Positions 7,669 through 18,301 of a stretch of 64,000 nt of DNA are shown here, piece by piece (position 1 is the first letter of the stretch; every line of letters starts with the position of its first letter). Made by a program: the position numbers and the translations under genes. The notes below the pieces were generated by a model. It had not been told where the DNA came from and searched no databases. It saw only the letters and a program-made list of their open reading frames with translations. The stretch comes from an uncultured Aquimarina sp. (GTDB lineage: Bacteria; Bacteroidota; Bacteroidia; Flavobacteriales; Flavobacteriaceae): the NCBI GenBank assembly GCA_947493035.1, contig CANLOW010000010.1, forward strand, positions 1 through 64,000, given 5' to 3'.

Positions 7669-9984
7669 ATGCCACCATTAAAAACATACATACGATACCT
7701 TTTAAAAAACAAGTTATATACGATTGTAACGGTATTGGGGTTTGCTTTTTCATTGGCGTTTATTGTGCTGATAAGTATTTATATCAATAATGAACTTTCT
7801 GTAGATGATTTTCATGTTAACAAAGAGCGTATATACCGTATAGAAAACGAAGAGGTAGATTTTTCTGGACCGATTGCAGTTGAATTGAAAGATAATTATC
7901 CCGAAATAGAGGAATTTACTAGAGTTTATGCTCGTAGAGGAATCATTACTCATGATGGAATTGAAAAGAAAAGTTTTGACTATTTGGCGGTAGATGGAGC
8001 ATTCTTTGATATGTTTTCTTATCCAATAAAAGAAGGGAGTAAAGTACGTTTTCAAAATACTTCAAATGCTTTAATGTTATCAGAAACCTTTGCTGTAAAG
8101 TTATTCGGTAGTGAAGATCCTATTGGAAAAAAAGTAAGTGTTAATGATAATATTGATGGAATAGTAGTAGGTGTTTTTGAAGATTTAAAAAGTAACACAC
8201 ATTTAAAACCAGTAGATGTTTTTCTGAACATTCAATTAATGTCAAAAATTACCTATTGGGATGATTTTCTTACAGAAAGAGGATTCTGTTCGATGGGGAT
8301 CTTTTTTTTAGAGAAAGAAAATACAAGTTTAAGGGCAAAAACACCAAAGATATTAGAACGATTTAAAGAAAATTTTTGGTTGTATAAAGAGGGAAGGTCG
8401 AAGGTTTTAGAATTTACCCCCTTAAAAGAAGTTTACTTCAGCAATAAAATAGGGATAGGAGCCAGAAGCAGCAGTCTGAAAATGATTCGAATTCTGTCTT
8501 TAGTCGTCCTATTAATATTAATTTTTTCAATTAGTAATTACATAAATCTAACAATAGCGCAAGCTTCTTTTAGGAGTAAAGAAGTTGCTATTAAAAAATT
8601 GATTGGTAGTTCCAATGGGAAGGTACTTTTTCAATTTTTGCTAGAAGCGATATTCATCACTTTTTTGGCACTGGCTTTTGCAATTGTACTAACTAGATTG
8701 CTTGAACCTATAGCTAACGAATGGTTACGCACAGAATTGAATGTAAGTCGATATATAACCTTGTTTAATATTCTTAAAATTATTGTCGCCACTATTTTTT
8801 TGGGAATTATCTCGGGTATCATACCTGCTTTGTCTATAACTAAATTTAACACCGTTGAAGTTGTTAAAGGGACATATAGACTAAAATCGAAGAAAGTCTA
8901 CAGGAAATGGAGTGTAATACTTCAATATACGGCAAGTATAGCCCTATTAAGTTGTAGCTATATTATTATAAAACAAACACATTTTTTAAGAAACTTAGAT
9001 TTAGGTTTTGCGAAAAAAGATATTATTCATATTGATTATTTAGGAGAAAATGATCAACAAGAAACCATAAAGAATGCACTTAAAGAAATTTCAGGTGTAG
9101 AGGAAGTCTCCACAGGTTGGGGAAGTCCTTTGGATGGCGGAAGCAATCAATCATTTACATATAATGGAGTCCCGTTAAGTTTTCAAGAGATAAGGGTAGA
9201 TAAAGAGTTTTTTAAGGTTTTCGAAATAGAACAAAAAAGTAATGGATCTGCCTATGATAAAGAAGGTATATATCTCAATGAGTCGGCGTTTAAACAATTA
9301 TCACCAACAGGAGAAACGCTTACTTCGTTTAGACCGTATGATGATGTAGAATTAAAAGTACTTGGTACGGTTGATGATTTTAATTTTGAAAGGCTTTCGA
9401 AAGCTATTGGAGGTTTAATTATTCATCAACAACAGCAAGGTTTATATGCTTCTAACTTATTTATAAAGTTAAAGCATGGTTGGACACCTGATACATTAGA
9501 AGAAGTTCGTTCTGTATACAAGAAGTTTATCAATAATAAGCCTTTCGAATTAAAGCTTATAGAAGACCAAATTAATCATTGGTATGATAGGCAAGAGCGA
9601 TTTAGTAAAATTATAGCAAGTTTTACATTATTGTCAATCGTAATTTCATCACTGGGGGTATTAGCGATGTCATTATTTTATTTCAAACAGCGACAAAAAG
9701 AAATAGGTATAAGAAATGTTATTGGCGCTACTTCTAAAAGTATATACATATTACTTACAAAAGATTTCTCTAAACAAATATTAATTGCAATGATTATAGC
9801 TAGTCCTATAGGAATTTATTTTATGAAGGGGTGGCTTCAAGGTTTTGCTTATAAAATTGATATTGAGTGGTATGTGTTTTTTGTTTCAGCTATTGTCATT
9901 TTGATAGTAACCTTAATGTCTGTGAGTATTCAAGCATTTCAAATGACAAAAATAAACCCTGTTAAAAGTCTAAAAGCAGAATAG
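7669..9984 (+). CDS. FtsX/MacB-type ABC permease 1
   Basis: The protein has 771 residues in the duplicated ~800-residue layout common in Bacteroidota: an N-terminal helix (~18-40), a MacB-like periplasmic domain, an FtsX core (~270-390), a further helix (~410-430), a second periplasmic domain, and a C-terminal FtsX core (~650-760). The coupling-helix region before the last core reads KQRQKEIGIRNVIGATSKSI, which marks the FtsX fold. The C-terminus NPVKSLKAE is typical of the family. It lies 23 nt after the ATPase gene and 3 nt before the next permease, so it is certainly co-transcribed. The substrate is unknown. Related systems move lipoproteins, lipids or peptides, or act by mechanotransmission. 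Confidence 0.88.
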   Translation: MPPLKTYIRYLLKNKLYTIVTVLGFAFSLAFIVLISIYINNELSVDDFHVNKERIYRIENEEVDFSGPIAVELKDNYPEIEEFTRVYARRGIITHDGIEKKSFDYLAVDGAFFDMFSYPIKEGSKVRFQNTSNALMLSETFAVKLFGSEDPIGKKVSVNDNIDGIVVGVFEDLKSNTHLKPVDVFLNIQLMSKITYWDDFLTERGFCSMGIFFLEKENTSLRAKTPKILERFKENFWLYKEGRSKVLEFTPLKEVYFSNKIGIGARSSSLKMIRILSLVVLLILIFSISNYINLTIAQASFRSKEVAIKKLIGSSNGKVLFQFLLEAIFITFLALAFAIVLTRLLEPIANEWLRTELNVSRYITLFNILKIIVATIFLGIISGIIPALSITKFNTVEVVKGTYRLKSKKVYRKWSVILQYTASIALLSCSYIIIKQTHFLRNLDLGFAKKDIIHIDYLGENDQQETIKNALKEISGVEEVSTGWGSPLDGGSNQSFTYNGVPLSFQEIRVDKEFFKVFEIEQKSNGSAYDKEGIYLNESAFKQLSPTGETLTSFRPYDDVELKVLGTVDDFNFERLSKAIGGLIIHQQQQGLYASNLFIKLKHGWTPDTLEEVRSVYKKFINNKPFELKLIEDQINHWYDRQERFSKIIASFTLLSIVISSLGVLAMSLFYFKQRQKEIGIRNVIGATSKSIYILLTKDFSKQILIAMIIASPIGIYFMKGWLQGFAYKIDIEWYVFFVSAIVILIVTLMSVSIQAFQMTKINPVKSLKAE

Positions 9985-9987
9985 ATC

Positions 9988-12387
9988 ATGTTCCTAACTC
10001 ACCTAAAAATCGCTTGGCGAAATTTAACAGCTAATAAAGGGTATACTTTTATTAACCTTTTTGGGTTAGTGTTAGGCTTTACATCTGTTTTATTGTTAGC
10101 ACTATATATCAATGATGAATTTGCATATAATAGCAACTTTAAAAATAAAGATCGAATTGCTCGTGTCTTTCAAACACAAGAATGGAATGGCGAAACCTAT
10201 ACAGGTCCATCATTGCCAAGACCTATAGAGCGAGCCTTTAATGATAAATACAGAGATTACTTTGAATACATAGTAATGTCCAGTTGGGGTTCTCAACATT
10301 ATTTAAAATTTAATGAAACAGTTATTCTATCTCATGGACAGTCGATACAAGAAGATGGTCCAAAACTCTTTGATCTTAATATTACGAAAGGGAGTATAGA
10401 AGGTTTAAAAGATGTTCATTCGATAATGATATCTCAAACTACGGCGGCATCATTATTTGGCAATGAAAATCCGTTAGGGAAAACGATCAATATTGATGGT
10501 AAAACAGATATGCAGGTCACTGCGGTTTATGAAGATTTACCCTATAATTCTTCTTTTTATCATTTGCATTTTATTACTCCTTGGAAGTATTATGTGAATT
10601 CACAAAAGTGGATCAAAGAATCATTGAAGTATTGGGATTCAAATTCTTTTCAGATGTATGTCAGGTTACGTCCTAATATAGATTTTCAATCTGCAGAAGA
10701 AGCCATTCGTTATACCAAACGAGATGCCATGGATTTGGGTGATGACCCGTTTCCTAAACTTCATATCTTTAAGATGGACGATTGGAAATTAAGAGATCGT
10801 TTTGAAAATGGAAAGCAAACAGGTGGCTTGATACAAGTAGTTTACTTTTTAATATTTATCTGTTTTATCATTTTAGGCTTAGCAAGTATCAATTTTATGA
10901 ATTTGAGTACTGCGCGAGCTCAAAAACGTGCCAAAGAGGTTGGTGTAAAAAAAACGATAGGTGGTCAACGAAAAGACTTGATAAAGCAATTTTTCGGAGA
11001 AACTTTTATAGTCGTTTTAATAGCTTTTGTGCTAAGTATTGTTTTAGTAAATACATTATTAGAGCCTTTTAATACGATTGTGTTTAAGGAAATAAAATTC
11101 CCATGGTTATCTATGCTTTTCTGGGGAATATGTTTAGTTGTATTGGTGCTAGTTACTTTTTTATCAGGAGCTTACCCGGCGTTGTTTCTTTCTTCATTAA
11201 ACCCTAATACAGTATTGAAAGGATGGAATCAAAAAGGGAAATCTTCAGGGCTTGTTCGGAAAATTTTGGTTTGTTTTCAGTTTGTAGTCTCGACAGGATT
11301 AATAGTGATAACCATAGTTATTAATCGTCAAATGAAATATTGTCTTGATCGAGATATAGGATATAACCCTACAGGTATAATGCAAATAGATGCAGGCAAA
11401 GCACCTTTTTTGAAAAAGTTTGATGTTTTTAGAGAGCATGTAATGAAAACAGGAGCAGTAGAAAACATAGTGTGTTCTCAAAGTCCGATCAATGCTGTTT
11501 ACAATAATAGAAGTGGTTTTACATGGGAAGGAAAACCGGACGATTTAGAAGAATTATTCCAATGGGTCGTAATTACACCCGATTATATGAAAACACTTCA
11601 AATAGAAGTGGTAAAAGGGCGAGAGTTTTCTAGAGCAATTATCAGTGATACTACAGCGCTATTAATTAATAAAAAAGCGGTTGAGTTTATGGGAGTCGAA
11701 GACCCCATTGGTTTAGTCATTAGGGATGATGGTGATGAAGAAGAGGATCAAGAGATATATAAAGTGATTGGAGTTGTAGATGATGTACTTATGGAATCTC
11801 CATTTTCACCTAAGCGACAAGTTTTCTATGCTTATAATACTTCAGGAGCAGGAACTTATATTATGAGATTAAACCCGAATAATAGTGATCAAGAAAATTT
11901 AGAAAAAATACAAAAAGCTTACGAAGAAATATTTCCTAATCTTCCTTTAGAATACAATTTCGCTGTTGATGAACATGCTAAAAAGTTTAATGAATTTAGG
12001 AAGGTTTCAAATATGATTTTCTTTTTCACACTGTTAGCAATTTTTATCAGCTGTTTAGGGTTATTGGGTCTTACATCATTTATAGCAGAACAGCGTACGA
12101 AAGAAATAGGAATAAGAAAGTCAATTGGTTCGTCAGTTTTTGGCATTTGGAAATTGTTGGCTAAGGATTTTATCATCCTAGTGTTTATTTCTTTTTCAAT
12201 AGCACTTCCTATAGCCTATAAAATTGGAAACTTAATCTTAGAAGATTTTGAATATAGAACGAGTTTTAGTTATGGATACCTCTTTTTTGGAGCTTTTTTT
12301 ACGCTACTGATAGCTATGGTTACAGTTAGTTATCATGCTATAAAAACGGCTAGTGCAGATCCTGTCAAAAGTCTGAAAACGGAATGA
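9988..12387 (+). CDS. FtsX/MacB-type ABC permease 2
   Basis: The protein has 799 residues. It shares the two-module FtsX layout of its neighbours, with the coupling segments RAQKRAKEVGVKKTIGGQRK in the first module and RTKEIGIRKSIGSS in the second. It ends NPVKSLKTE-like (ADPVKSLKTE). It starts 3 nt after the previous permease stop. It is most similar in length and motifs to permease 3, which suggests the two are tandem duplicates. The membrane segments are one N-terminal helix, three around residues 280-400, one at ~425 and three near the C-terminus. Confidence 0.88.
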   Translation: MFLTHLKIAWRNLTANKGYTFINLFGLVLGFTSVLLLALYINDEFAYNSNFKNKDRIARVFQTQEWNGETYTGPSLPRPIERAFNDKYRDYFEYIVMSSWGSQHYLKFNETVILSHGQSIQEDGPKLFDLNITKGSIEGLKDVHSIMISQTTAASLFGNENPLGKTINIDGKTDMQVTAVYEDLPYNSSFYHLHFITPWKYYVNSQKWIKESLKYWDSNSFQMYVRLRPNIDFQSAEEAIRYTKRDAMDLGDDPFPKLHIFKMDDWKLRDRFENGKQTGGLIQVVYFLIFICFIILGLASINFMNLSTARAQKRAKEVGVKKTIGGQRKDLIKQFFGETFIVVLIAFVLSIVLVNTLLEPFNTIVFKEIKFPWLSMLFWGICLVVLVLVTFLSGAYPALFLSSLNPNTVLKGWNQKGKSSGLVRKILVCFQFVVSTGLIVITIVINRQMKYCLDRDIGYNPTGIMQIDAGKAPFLKKFDVFREHVMKTGAVENIVCSQSPINAVYNNRSGFTWEGKPDDLEELFQWVVITPDYMKTLQIEVVKGREFSRAIISDTTALLINKKAVEFMGVEDPIGLVIRDDGDEEEDQEIYKVIGVVDDVLMESPFSPKRQVFYAYNTSGAGTYIMRLNPNNSDQENLEKIQKAYEEIFPNLPLEYNFAVDEHAKKFNEFRKVSNMIFFFTLLAIFISCLGLLGLTSFIAEQRTKEIGIRKSIGSSVFGIWKLLAKDFIILVFISFSIALPIAYKIGNLILEDFEYRTSFSYGYLFFGAFFTLLIAMVTVSYHAIKTASADPVKSLKTE

Positions 12388-12513
12388 AATATTGATTGAT
12401 AAAATGTGTAAGGCTACTTTTTTTAATAAAGATTGATGTTTGAAAAGGCTCAGATAATAAGAAAAAAGAATTAGCTGATAAGCGTATTCTAGAAATAGGT
12501 TAAAAGATAAATA

Positions 12514-14910
12514 ATGATTAAGACACTTTTAAAAATAGCTTATAGAAACCTTTTAAACAATAAGGTTTATTCAGTAATCAATATTTGTGGGTTAGCACTT
12601 AGTATGGCGGTGTGTATACTAATAGCATTATGGATTGATGATGAATTAAAAATTGATAAAAGTGTAGGTAGGAAAGGAGATTTTGCTAGTGTTTATCAAA
12701 CACAATTAATTGATGGCGAAAGAGAAACTTTTGGAGCTGTCCCCAGACCGGTAGAGCATCTTTTAAGAGATCAATACGCTCATTATTTTGATCACATTGT
12801 AATGGCTAGATGGGCTTCTAAAAATTATTTTAAAAGGGGAGAAAGTAAAATAAGTGCGGGAGGTTTTTTTATTCAACCGCAAGCACCAGAGCTATTTGAT
12901 TTAGAGATTTTAAAAGGAAATAAAAACGGCCTTGAAGATATTGATGGCTTGATGTTATCTGCTTCATTTGCTAAGTCACTCTTTGGTGAAGAAGATCCTA
13001 TTGGGAAAACATTAACTATGGATACCAATAGTCAGATGCAAGTTACAGCTATATATAAGGATTTTGATGATCATTCTCAATTTTCGTCAAGAGATTTTTT
13101 AGCTCCTTGGAGGCACCATCTACAAGACCAACCATGGATAGAGGCCATCAGTAACGATTGGAATACGTCATATTTTCAATTATTTCTTACAAAAAAGAGA
13201 GAAGTATCTTTCGAGACTATAGACAATGCCATTCGGGATATAAAGAAGCAAGCTTTAGGTGATGCTGTTGATCAAATTCCTTCAGAATTTTTTGTGTACC
13301 CTGCTGAAAAATGGCATTTATATAGCAATTTTCAAAATGGTAAACCAGTAGGTGGAGCCATTAAAATGATACGGATTTTTGCTACAATAGCTGTGTTCAT
13401 TCTGTTGTTATCTACTATTAATTTTATGAATCTTAGTACTGCTCGTTCTGAAAAAAGAGCCAAAGAAGTAGGAGTTAAAAAAGTAATTGGAGGTCAAAAG
13501 CATCATTTGGTATTTCAATTTTATGTAGAGTTTTTCTTGCAAGTAGTTATTGCTTTTGCATTATCTATACTGTTAGTGATGTTGAGTTTAGGAGGTTTTA
13601 ATACGCTTTCTTTTAAAGAAATAGAGATGCCTTGGACATTATCGTGGTTTTGGCTTGGAAGCCTTGCGTTCTTGGTTGTAGTGACATTGCTTTCGGGTAC
13701 ATATCCAGCCCTGTATTTATCATCATTTACTCCAGCCGTAGTGCTTAAAGGGGTTTTTAAAAAGAAAGGCTTTTCAGGAAACTTACGCAAGTTGCTTGTA
13801 ATTACTCAGTTTGTGGTTTCTACAGTCTTAATTATAGGGACTGTAGTTGTAAGAAAACAAGCGAATCATGTATTAGAAAGAGAGTTAGGGTATGATAAAG
13901 ACAAGTTGATATATTTAACCACATACGCAGCTCCTTTTGTTGGTAAATATCCAATACTTCGAGAAGCTTTTTTATCCTCGGGGGCATTGCAAAGCATGAC
14001 CAATTCCTATAGCCCTCCGTTTGGTATCTTTTCAAAGAAGAATCATATGAAATGGAGAGGGAAGCCAGAAGGATTGGTAGATGAGTTTGGTTGGAATTTT
14101 GTAGATTTTGAATATATAGAAACAATGAAAATGAAAATCACCCAAGGGCGTGATTTTTCTAGAGCTTTGGCTTCTGATTCCAATGCAATATTAATTAATC
14201 AAACAGCGGCAAAGTATTTAAATTTTAAAAATCCAATAGGTGAACTATTAAGAGATCCCTCAGATACCATTGGTGGCCCATGGAAAATTATAGGTGTAGT
14301 AGAAGATGTGATAACAAACCCCTTATCAAATCCTAATCCGGTTTTATATCCATTTAATAGAAAGCAAGAAGCTTGTAATTATATCATGCGTTTGAATCCT
14401 CAAAATTCAGTAGAAGATAATCTATTTATCATAGAAAAGACTTTTGATAAGTTTATTAAAGAACTTCCTTTTGAATATCGTTTTACAGATGAAAGGTATC
14501 AAATGATGTTTAAATCTATGATTCAATTTTCGAAGTTAATAGGGAGCTTTTCAGCGGTAGCTATTTTGATTAGTTGTCTCGGTTTATTTGGTTTGACTTC
14601 TTTCATAGCTGAACGGAGAACGAAAGAAATAGGTATTCGAAAATCTATTGGAGCCACAACGACTCAAATTTGGAAAATGTTATCTAAGGAGTTTTTAATT
14701 CTTGTAACAATAGCAATGTGTATAGCAATTCCGCTAGCTTATTACATTTTTAATGCTTGGTTAGCAGATTACAATTACCATGTAGAGATGAAATTTAGTT
14801 TTTTTCTGATAGGAATTTTGTTTACAGTATTAGTATCAATGGTCACAGTAAGTTTTCAGGCAATCAAAGCAGCAAAGTCAAATCCTGTTAAAAGCCTTAA
14901 GACGGAATAA
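12514..14910 (+). CDS. FtsX/MacB-type ABC permease 3
   Basis: The protein has 798 residues and parallels permease 2 segment by segment. Examples are SEKRAKEVGVKKVIGGQKH in the first core, RRTKEIGIRKSIGATTTQIW in the second, and the same tail NPVKSLKTE. A 126-nt gap without strong structure separates it from permease 2. A possible terminator (14956-15004) follows, so transcription may partly end here. The duplicated pair probably arose by tandem gene duplication; the periplasmic domains differ more than the membrane cores, as expected if they bind different partners. Confidence 0.88.
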   Translation: MIKTLLKIAYRNLLNNKVYSVINICGLALSMAVCILIALWIDDELKIDKSVGRKGDFASVYQTQLIDGERETFGAVPRPVEHLLRDQYAHYFDHIVMARWASKNYFKRGESKISAGGFFIQPQAPELFDLEILKGNKNGLEDIDGLMLSASFAKSLFGEEDPIGKTLTMDTNSQMQVTAIYKDFDDHSQFSSRDFLAPWRHHLQDQPWIEAISNDWNTSYFQLFLTKKREVSFETIDNAIRDIKKQALGDAVDQIPSEFFVYPAEKWHLYSNFQNGKPVGGAIKMIRIFATIAVFILLLSTINFMNLSTARSEKRAKEVGVKKVIGGQKHHLVFQFYVEFFLQVVIAFALSILLVMLSLGGFNTLSFKEIEMPWTLSWFWLGSLAFLVVVTLLSGTYPALYLSSFTPAVVLKGVFKKKGFSGNLRKLLVITQFVVSTVLIIGTVVVRKQANHVLERELGYDKDKLIYLTTYAAPFVGKYPILREAFLSSGALQSMTNSYSPPFGIFSKKNHMKWRGKPEGLVDEFGWNFVDFEYIETMKMKITQGRDFSRALASDSNAILINQTAAKYLNFKNPIGELLRDPSDTIGGPWKIIGVVEDVITNPLSNPNPVLYPFNRKQEACNYIMRLNPQNSVEDNLFIIEKTFDKFIKELPFEYRFTDERYQMMFKSMIQFSKLIGSFSAVAILISCLGLFGLTSFIAERRTKEIGIRKSIGATTTQIWKMLSKEFLILVTIAMCIAIPLAYYIFNAWLADYNYHVEMKFSFFLIGILFTVLVSMVTVSFQAIKAAKSNPVKSLKTE

Positions 14911-14955
14911 ATATAATATTATGTTTTTTATCAAGAATATTAAAAAAATAGAGTG

Positions 14956-15004
14956 AAGCCTTAATTGATTATGCTTGGCGCTATTATTTTATAAGGCTTT
15001 GTCT
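14956..15004 (+). terminator. Possible intrinsic terminator
   Basis: AAGCCTTA (14956-14963) pairs with TAAGGCTT (14992-14999) across a 28-nt loop and is followed by TTTGTCTT. It stands between permease 3 and the GIN-domain gene. The long loop makes it a moderate candidate only. Confidence 0.35.
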
Positions 15005-15081
15005 TATAGTAAAATTAGGGGGTCTTGGGTAGTACAACTTTGTTTTATTAGTAATTACAACTACTCTAAAAGAAAATAATT

Positions 15082-15813
15082 ATGAAGAAAAGTGTAAAAT
15101 TTTTAGTGGCCTTCCTAGGGTTAGTTTTTCTGAGTTTTCATTTGATATCGTGGATGCGTATCAAAAAAGTGAAAGGGGATGGTAACATCACCACAAAAAA
15201 TATCAGTTTGAGTACTTATGATAAAATAGAAATAAGTGGAGCTATAGGTGTGATCCTATTTAAAGGAAAAGAGGGTAGTGCTGAAGTAACTACGGATAAC
15301 AATATTCATGAATTTATAGAACTAAAAGTACAAGGAGGTAAGTTGATATTGAAATCGAGAAGAGGATATCATTTAAAACCAACACAAGCTATAGAAGTGA
15401 GAATACCTGTAGAACAAATATCACAATTACATATTTCAGGTTCAGGAAGTTTTAAGTCAGAAGCGATACTGGATACCAATGATTTAGATTTACACATAAC
15501 AGGGTCAGGAAATGTTAGTCTTCCTGTTGAGGGGACTACTGTAAAAGCTTCAATTTCAGGTTCTGGAGATATGTATTTAAAAGGGACTGTAGAAAAGTGT
15601 TACGTTTCCATTTCGGGAAGTGGAAATTTCTTCGGGAAGGAATTAACTGTAAATAATGCGGAAGCTTCAATTTCAGGATCTGGTAATATTCAAATTGATG
15701 TTAAAGAGATGCTAAAAGCACGAGTTAGTGGCTCGGGAGGTATTCGTTTTAAGTCTAAACCAAATACAATAGACTTTAAATCCAGCGGTTCGGGTACTGT
15801 TCGATCATTATAA
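15082..15813 (+). CDS. GIN-domain (DUF2807) envelope protein
   Basis: The protein has 243 residues. An N-terminal hydrophobic helix (~5-25, a signal anchor or uncleaved signal) precedes a beta-solenoid-like body in which SGSG recurs about every 18-20 residues (ISGSGSFKSE, ITGSGNVSL, ISGSGDMYL, ISGSGNFFG, ISGSGNIQI, VSGSGGIRF, SSGSGTVRS). This is the putative auto-transporter adhesin head (GIN) fold, which is very common in Bacteroidota. It sits inside the permease cluster, between permeases 3 and 4, and may be an extracytoplasmic partner or substrate of the transporter; that is inference from position. Confidence 0.82.
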   Translation: MKKSVKFLVAFLGLVFLSFHLISWMRIKKVKGDGNITTKNISLSTYDKIEISGAIGVILFKGKEGSAEVTTDNNIHEFIELKVQGGKLILKSRRGYHLKPTQAIEVRIPVEQISQLHISGSGSFKSEAILDTNDLDLHITGSGNVSLPVEGTTVKASISGSGDMYLKGTVEKCYVSISGSGNFFGKELTVNNAEASISGSGNIQIDVKEMLKARVSGSGGIRFKSKPNTIDFKSSGSGTVRSL

Positions 15814-15852
15814 ATTAATCAGGAGCTTACTACTAATTACGATACTTAAACT

Positions 15853-18291
15853 ATGATTTTTAATTACCTAATAATTGCCTATCGAAATTTTAAAAAGAGG
15901 TGGCCTTATTTTCTTATAAATGTATTGGGACTCGCTATTGGAATGGGAGCTTTTTTATTACTTATTGGATATACCCATTTCGAAAGTAATTATGAAAGTA
16001 AACACGAAAATCGAGACAACATTTACAGTGTACTAATGCATCGTTACCAAAATGGAGATTTGCAATCTATTTATGGTGATTGTCCTAATGGAATGCAAAC
16101 TACGATAAAGAATCATGTTAAGGGGGTAAAGCATATAGCGAGATATAGATCTACGTTTACAGATACTTTTTTGCGTTTGGATTCGGTTGCCGCTACTGAG
16201 AAAAAAGTAGTTTATACGGATCAAGACATATTTAAAATTCTTTCTATAAATGTACTAAGAGGAGATAGAGAACATTTGCTAGACGCTCCTTTTACTATGG
16301 TGTTGACAGAAGAGAAAGCTAAAAAGTATTTTGGAGCTGAAGATCCTATAGGTAAAGTAATCCGTATTGGGAATGATTTTAATAATGATGACTTTAAAGT
16401 TACAGGTATTGTAGAAAAGTTACCTAAGAATACGGATCTAGAATTCGATTTTTTAATGTCTTTTGAATCGGCTTGGTATCAGCAAGATTGGTTTCAAAAT
16501 AATTGGACGTGGTGGGCTTTTCCTACATTACTAACGTTAGAAAAAGGATATGATATTACTGCTATTGAGAATCAATTTCCTGCCTATATAGAAAAATATA
16601 AACCTAAAGACATCGATAGTAATTATGATTGGAAATTTACATTTCAACCATTAACTGAAAAGCACCTGCATTCAAATTGGTTGAATAAAGCCATCAATCC
16701 AGACAAAGAAGCTAAAATGATTAACATGCTTCGATATATTGCTATTTTAATATTGCTTGTTTCATGGGTCAATTATATTAATTTATCTACTGCCAGCGCT
16801 ACAGAACGAGCAAAAGAGGTAGGTGTCAGAAAGACTTTAGGTGGAAATCGACAACAAGTTTTTATTCAGTTTTTAATAGAAGCCTTTTTAATCAATTTTA
16901 TAGCTTCTTTATTGTCGATCACCATTGTATGGGGGGTGATTAAATATTTTAATGAAGTTATTATGATTCCTGGTGTTAGTTATTTCATTAAGGAAAAACA
17001 GTTGTTAGCTATATTTTTATTAATGCCAATTTTTGGTGTATTGATAGCAGGTTTTTATCCAGCGCGATTAATATCTTCATTCAAATCGTTGGAAGTATTA
17101 AAAACAAAAACAACGACTTCTCCAGCAAGTGCAATTACTAGAAAATTTTTAGTTGGATTTCAATTTTCAGTTTCAATGCTATTGATTTCAGCAACAGTAA
17201 TCATGATGCATCAGAATAGATTTTTGCTTAATAAAGATATAGGGATTGCTATAAAGGATAAATTAATTATCAAAAACCCTCGTTTTCCAAAATGGGAAGA
17301 TTGGCTAGAAAGCTACCCTTCTTTTAGGGATCGTTTAGCAAAAATACCTGGTGTTGCAAAAGCAAGTGTCAGTAGTGGAATACCTTCACAAGTTGCAGGT
17401 TACATGGCAGCATGGAGGGTGGAGGATGGAATAGAAACACAACAGAGTTTTAATCAAAATGGTATAGATCAGTATTATATAGATAACTATGGTATTAAAA
17501 TAATAGCGGGAAGAAATTTTTCTCACGATCATATCATCCAGCCTAATGAAGTAATTCTTTCTGAAACTGCTTGTCGTCGATTAGGATATACATCCTATGA
17601 AGATGCCATTGGAAGGAAGATGGAAATGGAAGGCATGGAAAATAGGCAATTTACTATTGTCGGCGTTGTAAAAGATTATTACTATGGAAACCTAAAAAGA
17701 GAACAGCCGGGTATTTACTTTGTTAAAAATGTTGGTAATATGGCAGGTCCTAACTCCTTTTCATTAAAGTTAAATGGCCAACGTTCGGTAGCAGATATAA
17801 CAGCCGACGCTAAAGTGATTTTCGATGAAATGTATCCAGATGATGTGTTTAATACTGCGATGTTAGAGGATATCTATAGAGAAGATTATGAGCAAGAAGT
17901 ACGAGAGCAAAATATTTTTAAAGCCTTTTCTTTAGTTGCGATTCTTTTAGCAATTGTAGGACTTATAGGGTTGACTTCCTTTATTGCTCAATTAAAGGTA
18001 AAAGAAGTAAGCATTCGAAAAGTATTAGGGGCAAACTCTAAAGATATTAGTTGGTTGTTGTCTAAAGAGTTTTTAAGTGTTGTAATCATTTCAGTCATTA
18101 TCATTATTCCGTTGGTCATTTATTTTATGCGAAAATGGTTGATGGATTACCCTTATCGTATTGAAATTCAACCTTGGCATTTTATGATTGCTATAGTATT
18201 AGTAATGTTGATTACAAGTTTAGTAATTGTATTCAATATGTTGAAAGTAGTACGAATAACCCCAGCAGAAGTATTAAAGTCTAACGAATAA
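15853..18291 (+). CDS. FtsX/MacB-type ABC permease 4
   Basis: The protein has 812 residues. The duplicated FtsX layout is intact, with coupling motifs ATERAKEVGVRKTLGGNRQQ in the first core and LKVKEVSIRKVLGANSKDI in the second, and it ends ITPAEVLKSNE. It is closer to permease 5 than to permeases 1-3 in length and in ending. The next permease begins 10 nt downstream, so the pair is co-transcribed. Confidence 0.88.
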   Translation: MIFNYLIIAYRNFKKRWPYFLINVLGLAIGMGAFLLLIGYTHFESNYESKHENRDNIYSVLMHRYQNGDLQSIYGDCPNGMQTTIKNHVKGVKHIARYRSTFTDTFLRLDSVAATEKKVVYTDQDIFKILSINVLRGDREHLLDAPFTMVLTEEKAKKYFGAEDPIGKVIRIGNDFNNDDFKVTGIVEKLPKNTDLEFDFLMSFESAWYQQDWFQNNWTWWAFPTLLTLEKGYDITAIENQFPAYIEKYKPKDIDSNYDWKFTFQPLTEKHLHSNWLNKAINPDKEAKMINMLRYIAILILLVSWVNYINLSTASATERAKEVGVRKTLGGNRQQVFIQFLIEAFLINFIASLLSITIVWGVIKYFNEVIMIPGVSYFIKEKQLLAIFLLMPIFGVLIAGFYPARLISSFKSLEVLKTKTTTSPASAITRKFLVGFQFSVSMLLISATVIMMHQNRFLLNKDIGIAIKDKLIIKNPRFPKWEDWLESYPSFRDRLAKIPGVAKASVSSGIPSQVAGYMAAWRVEDGIETQQSFNQNGIDQYYIDNYGIKIIAGRNFSHDHIIQPNEVILSETACRRLGYTSYEDAIGRKMEMEGMENRQFTIVGVVKDYYYGNLKREQPGIYFVKNVGNMAGPNSFSLKLNGQRSVADITADAKVIFDEMYPDDVFNTAMLEDIYREDYEQEVREQNIFKAFSLVAILLAIVGLIGLTSFIAQLKVKEVSIRKVLGANSKDISWLLSKEFLSVVIISVIIIIPLVIYFMRKWLMDYPYRIEIQPWHFMIAIVLVMLITSLVIVFNMLKVVRITPAEVLKSNE

Positions 18292-18301
18292 ATATATACC
18301 C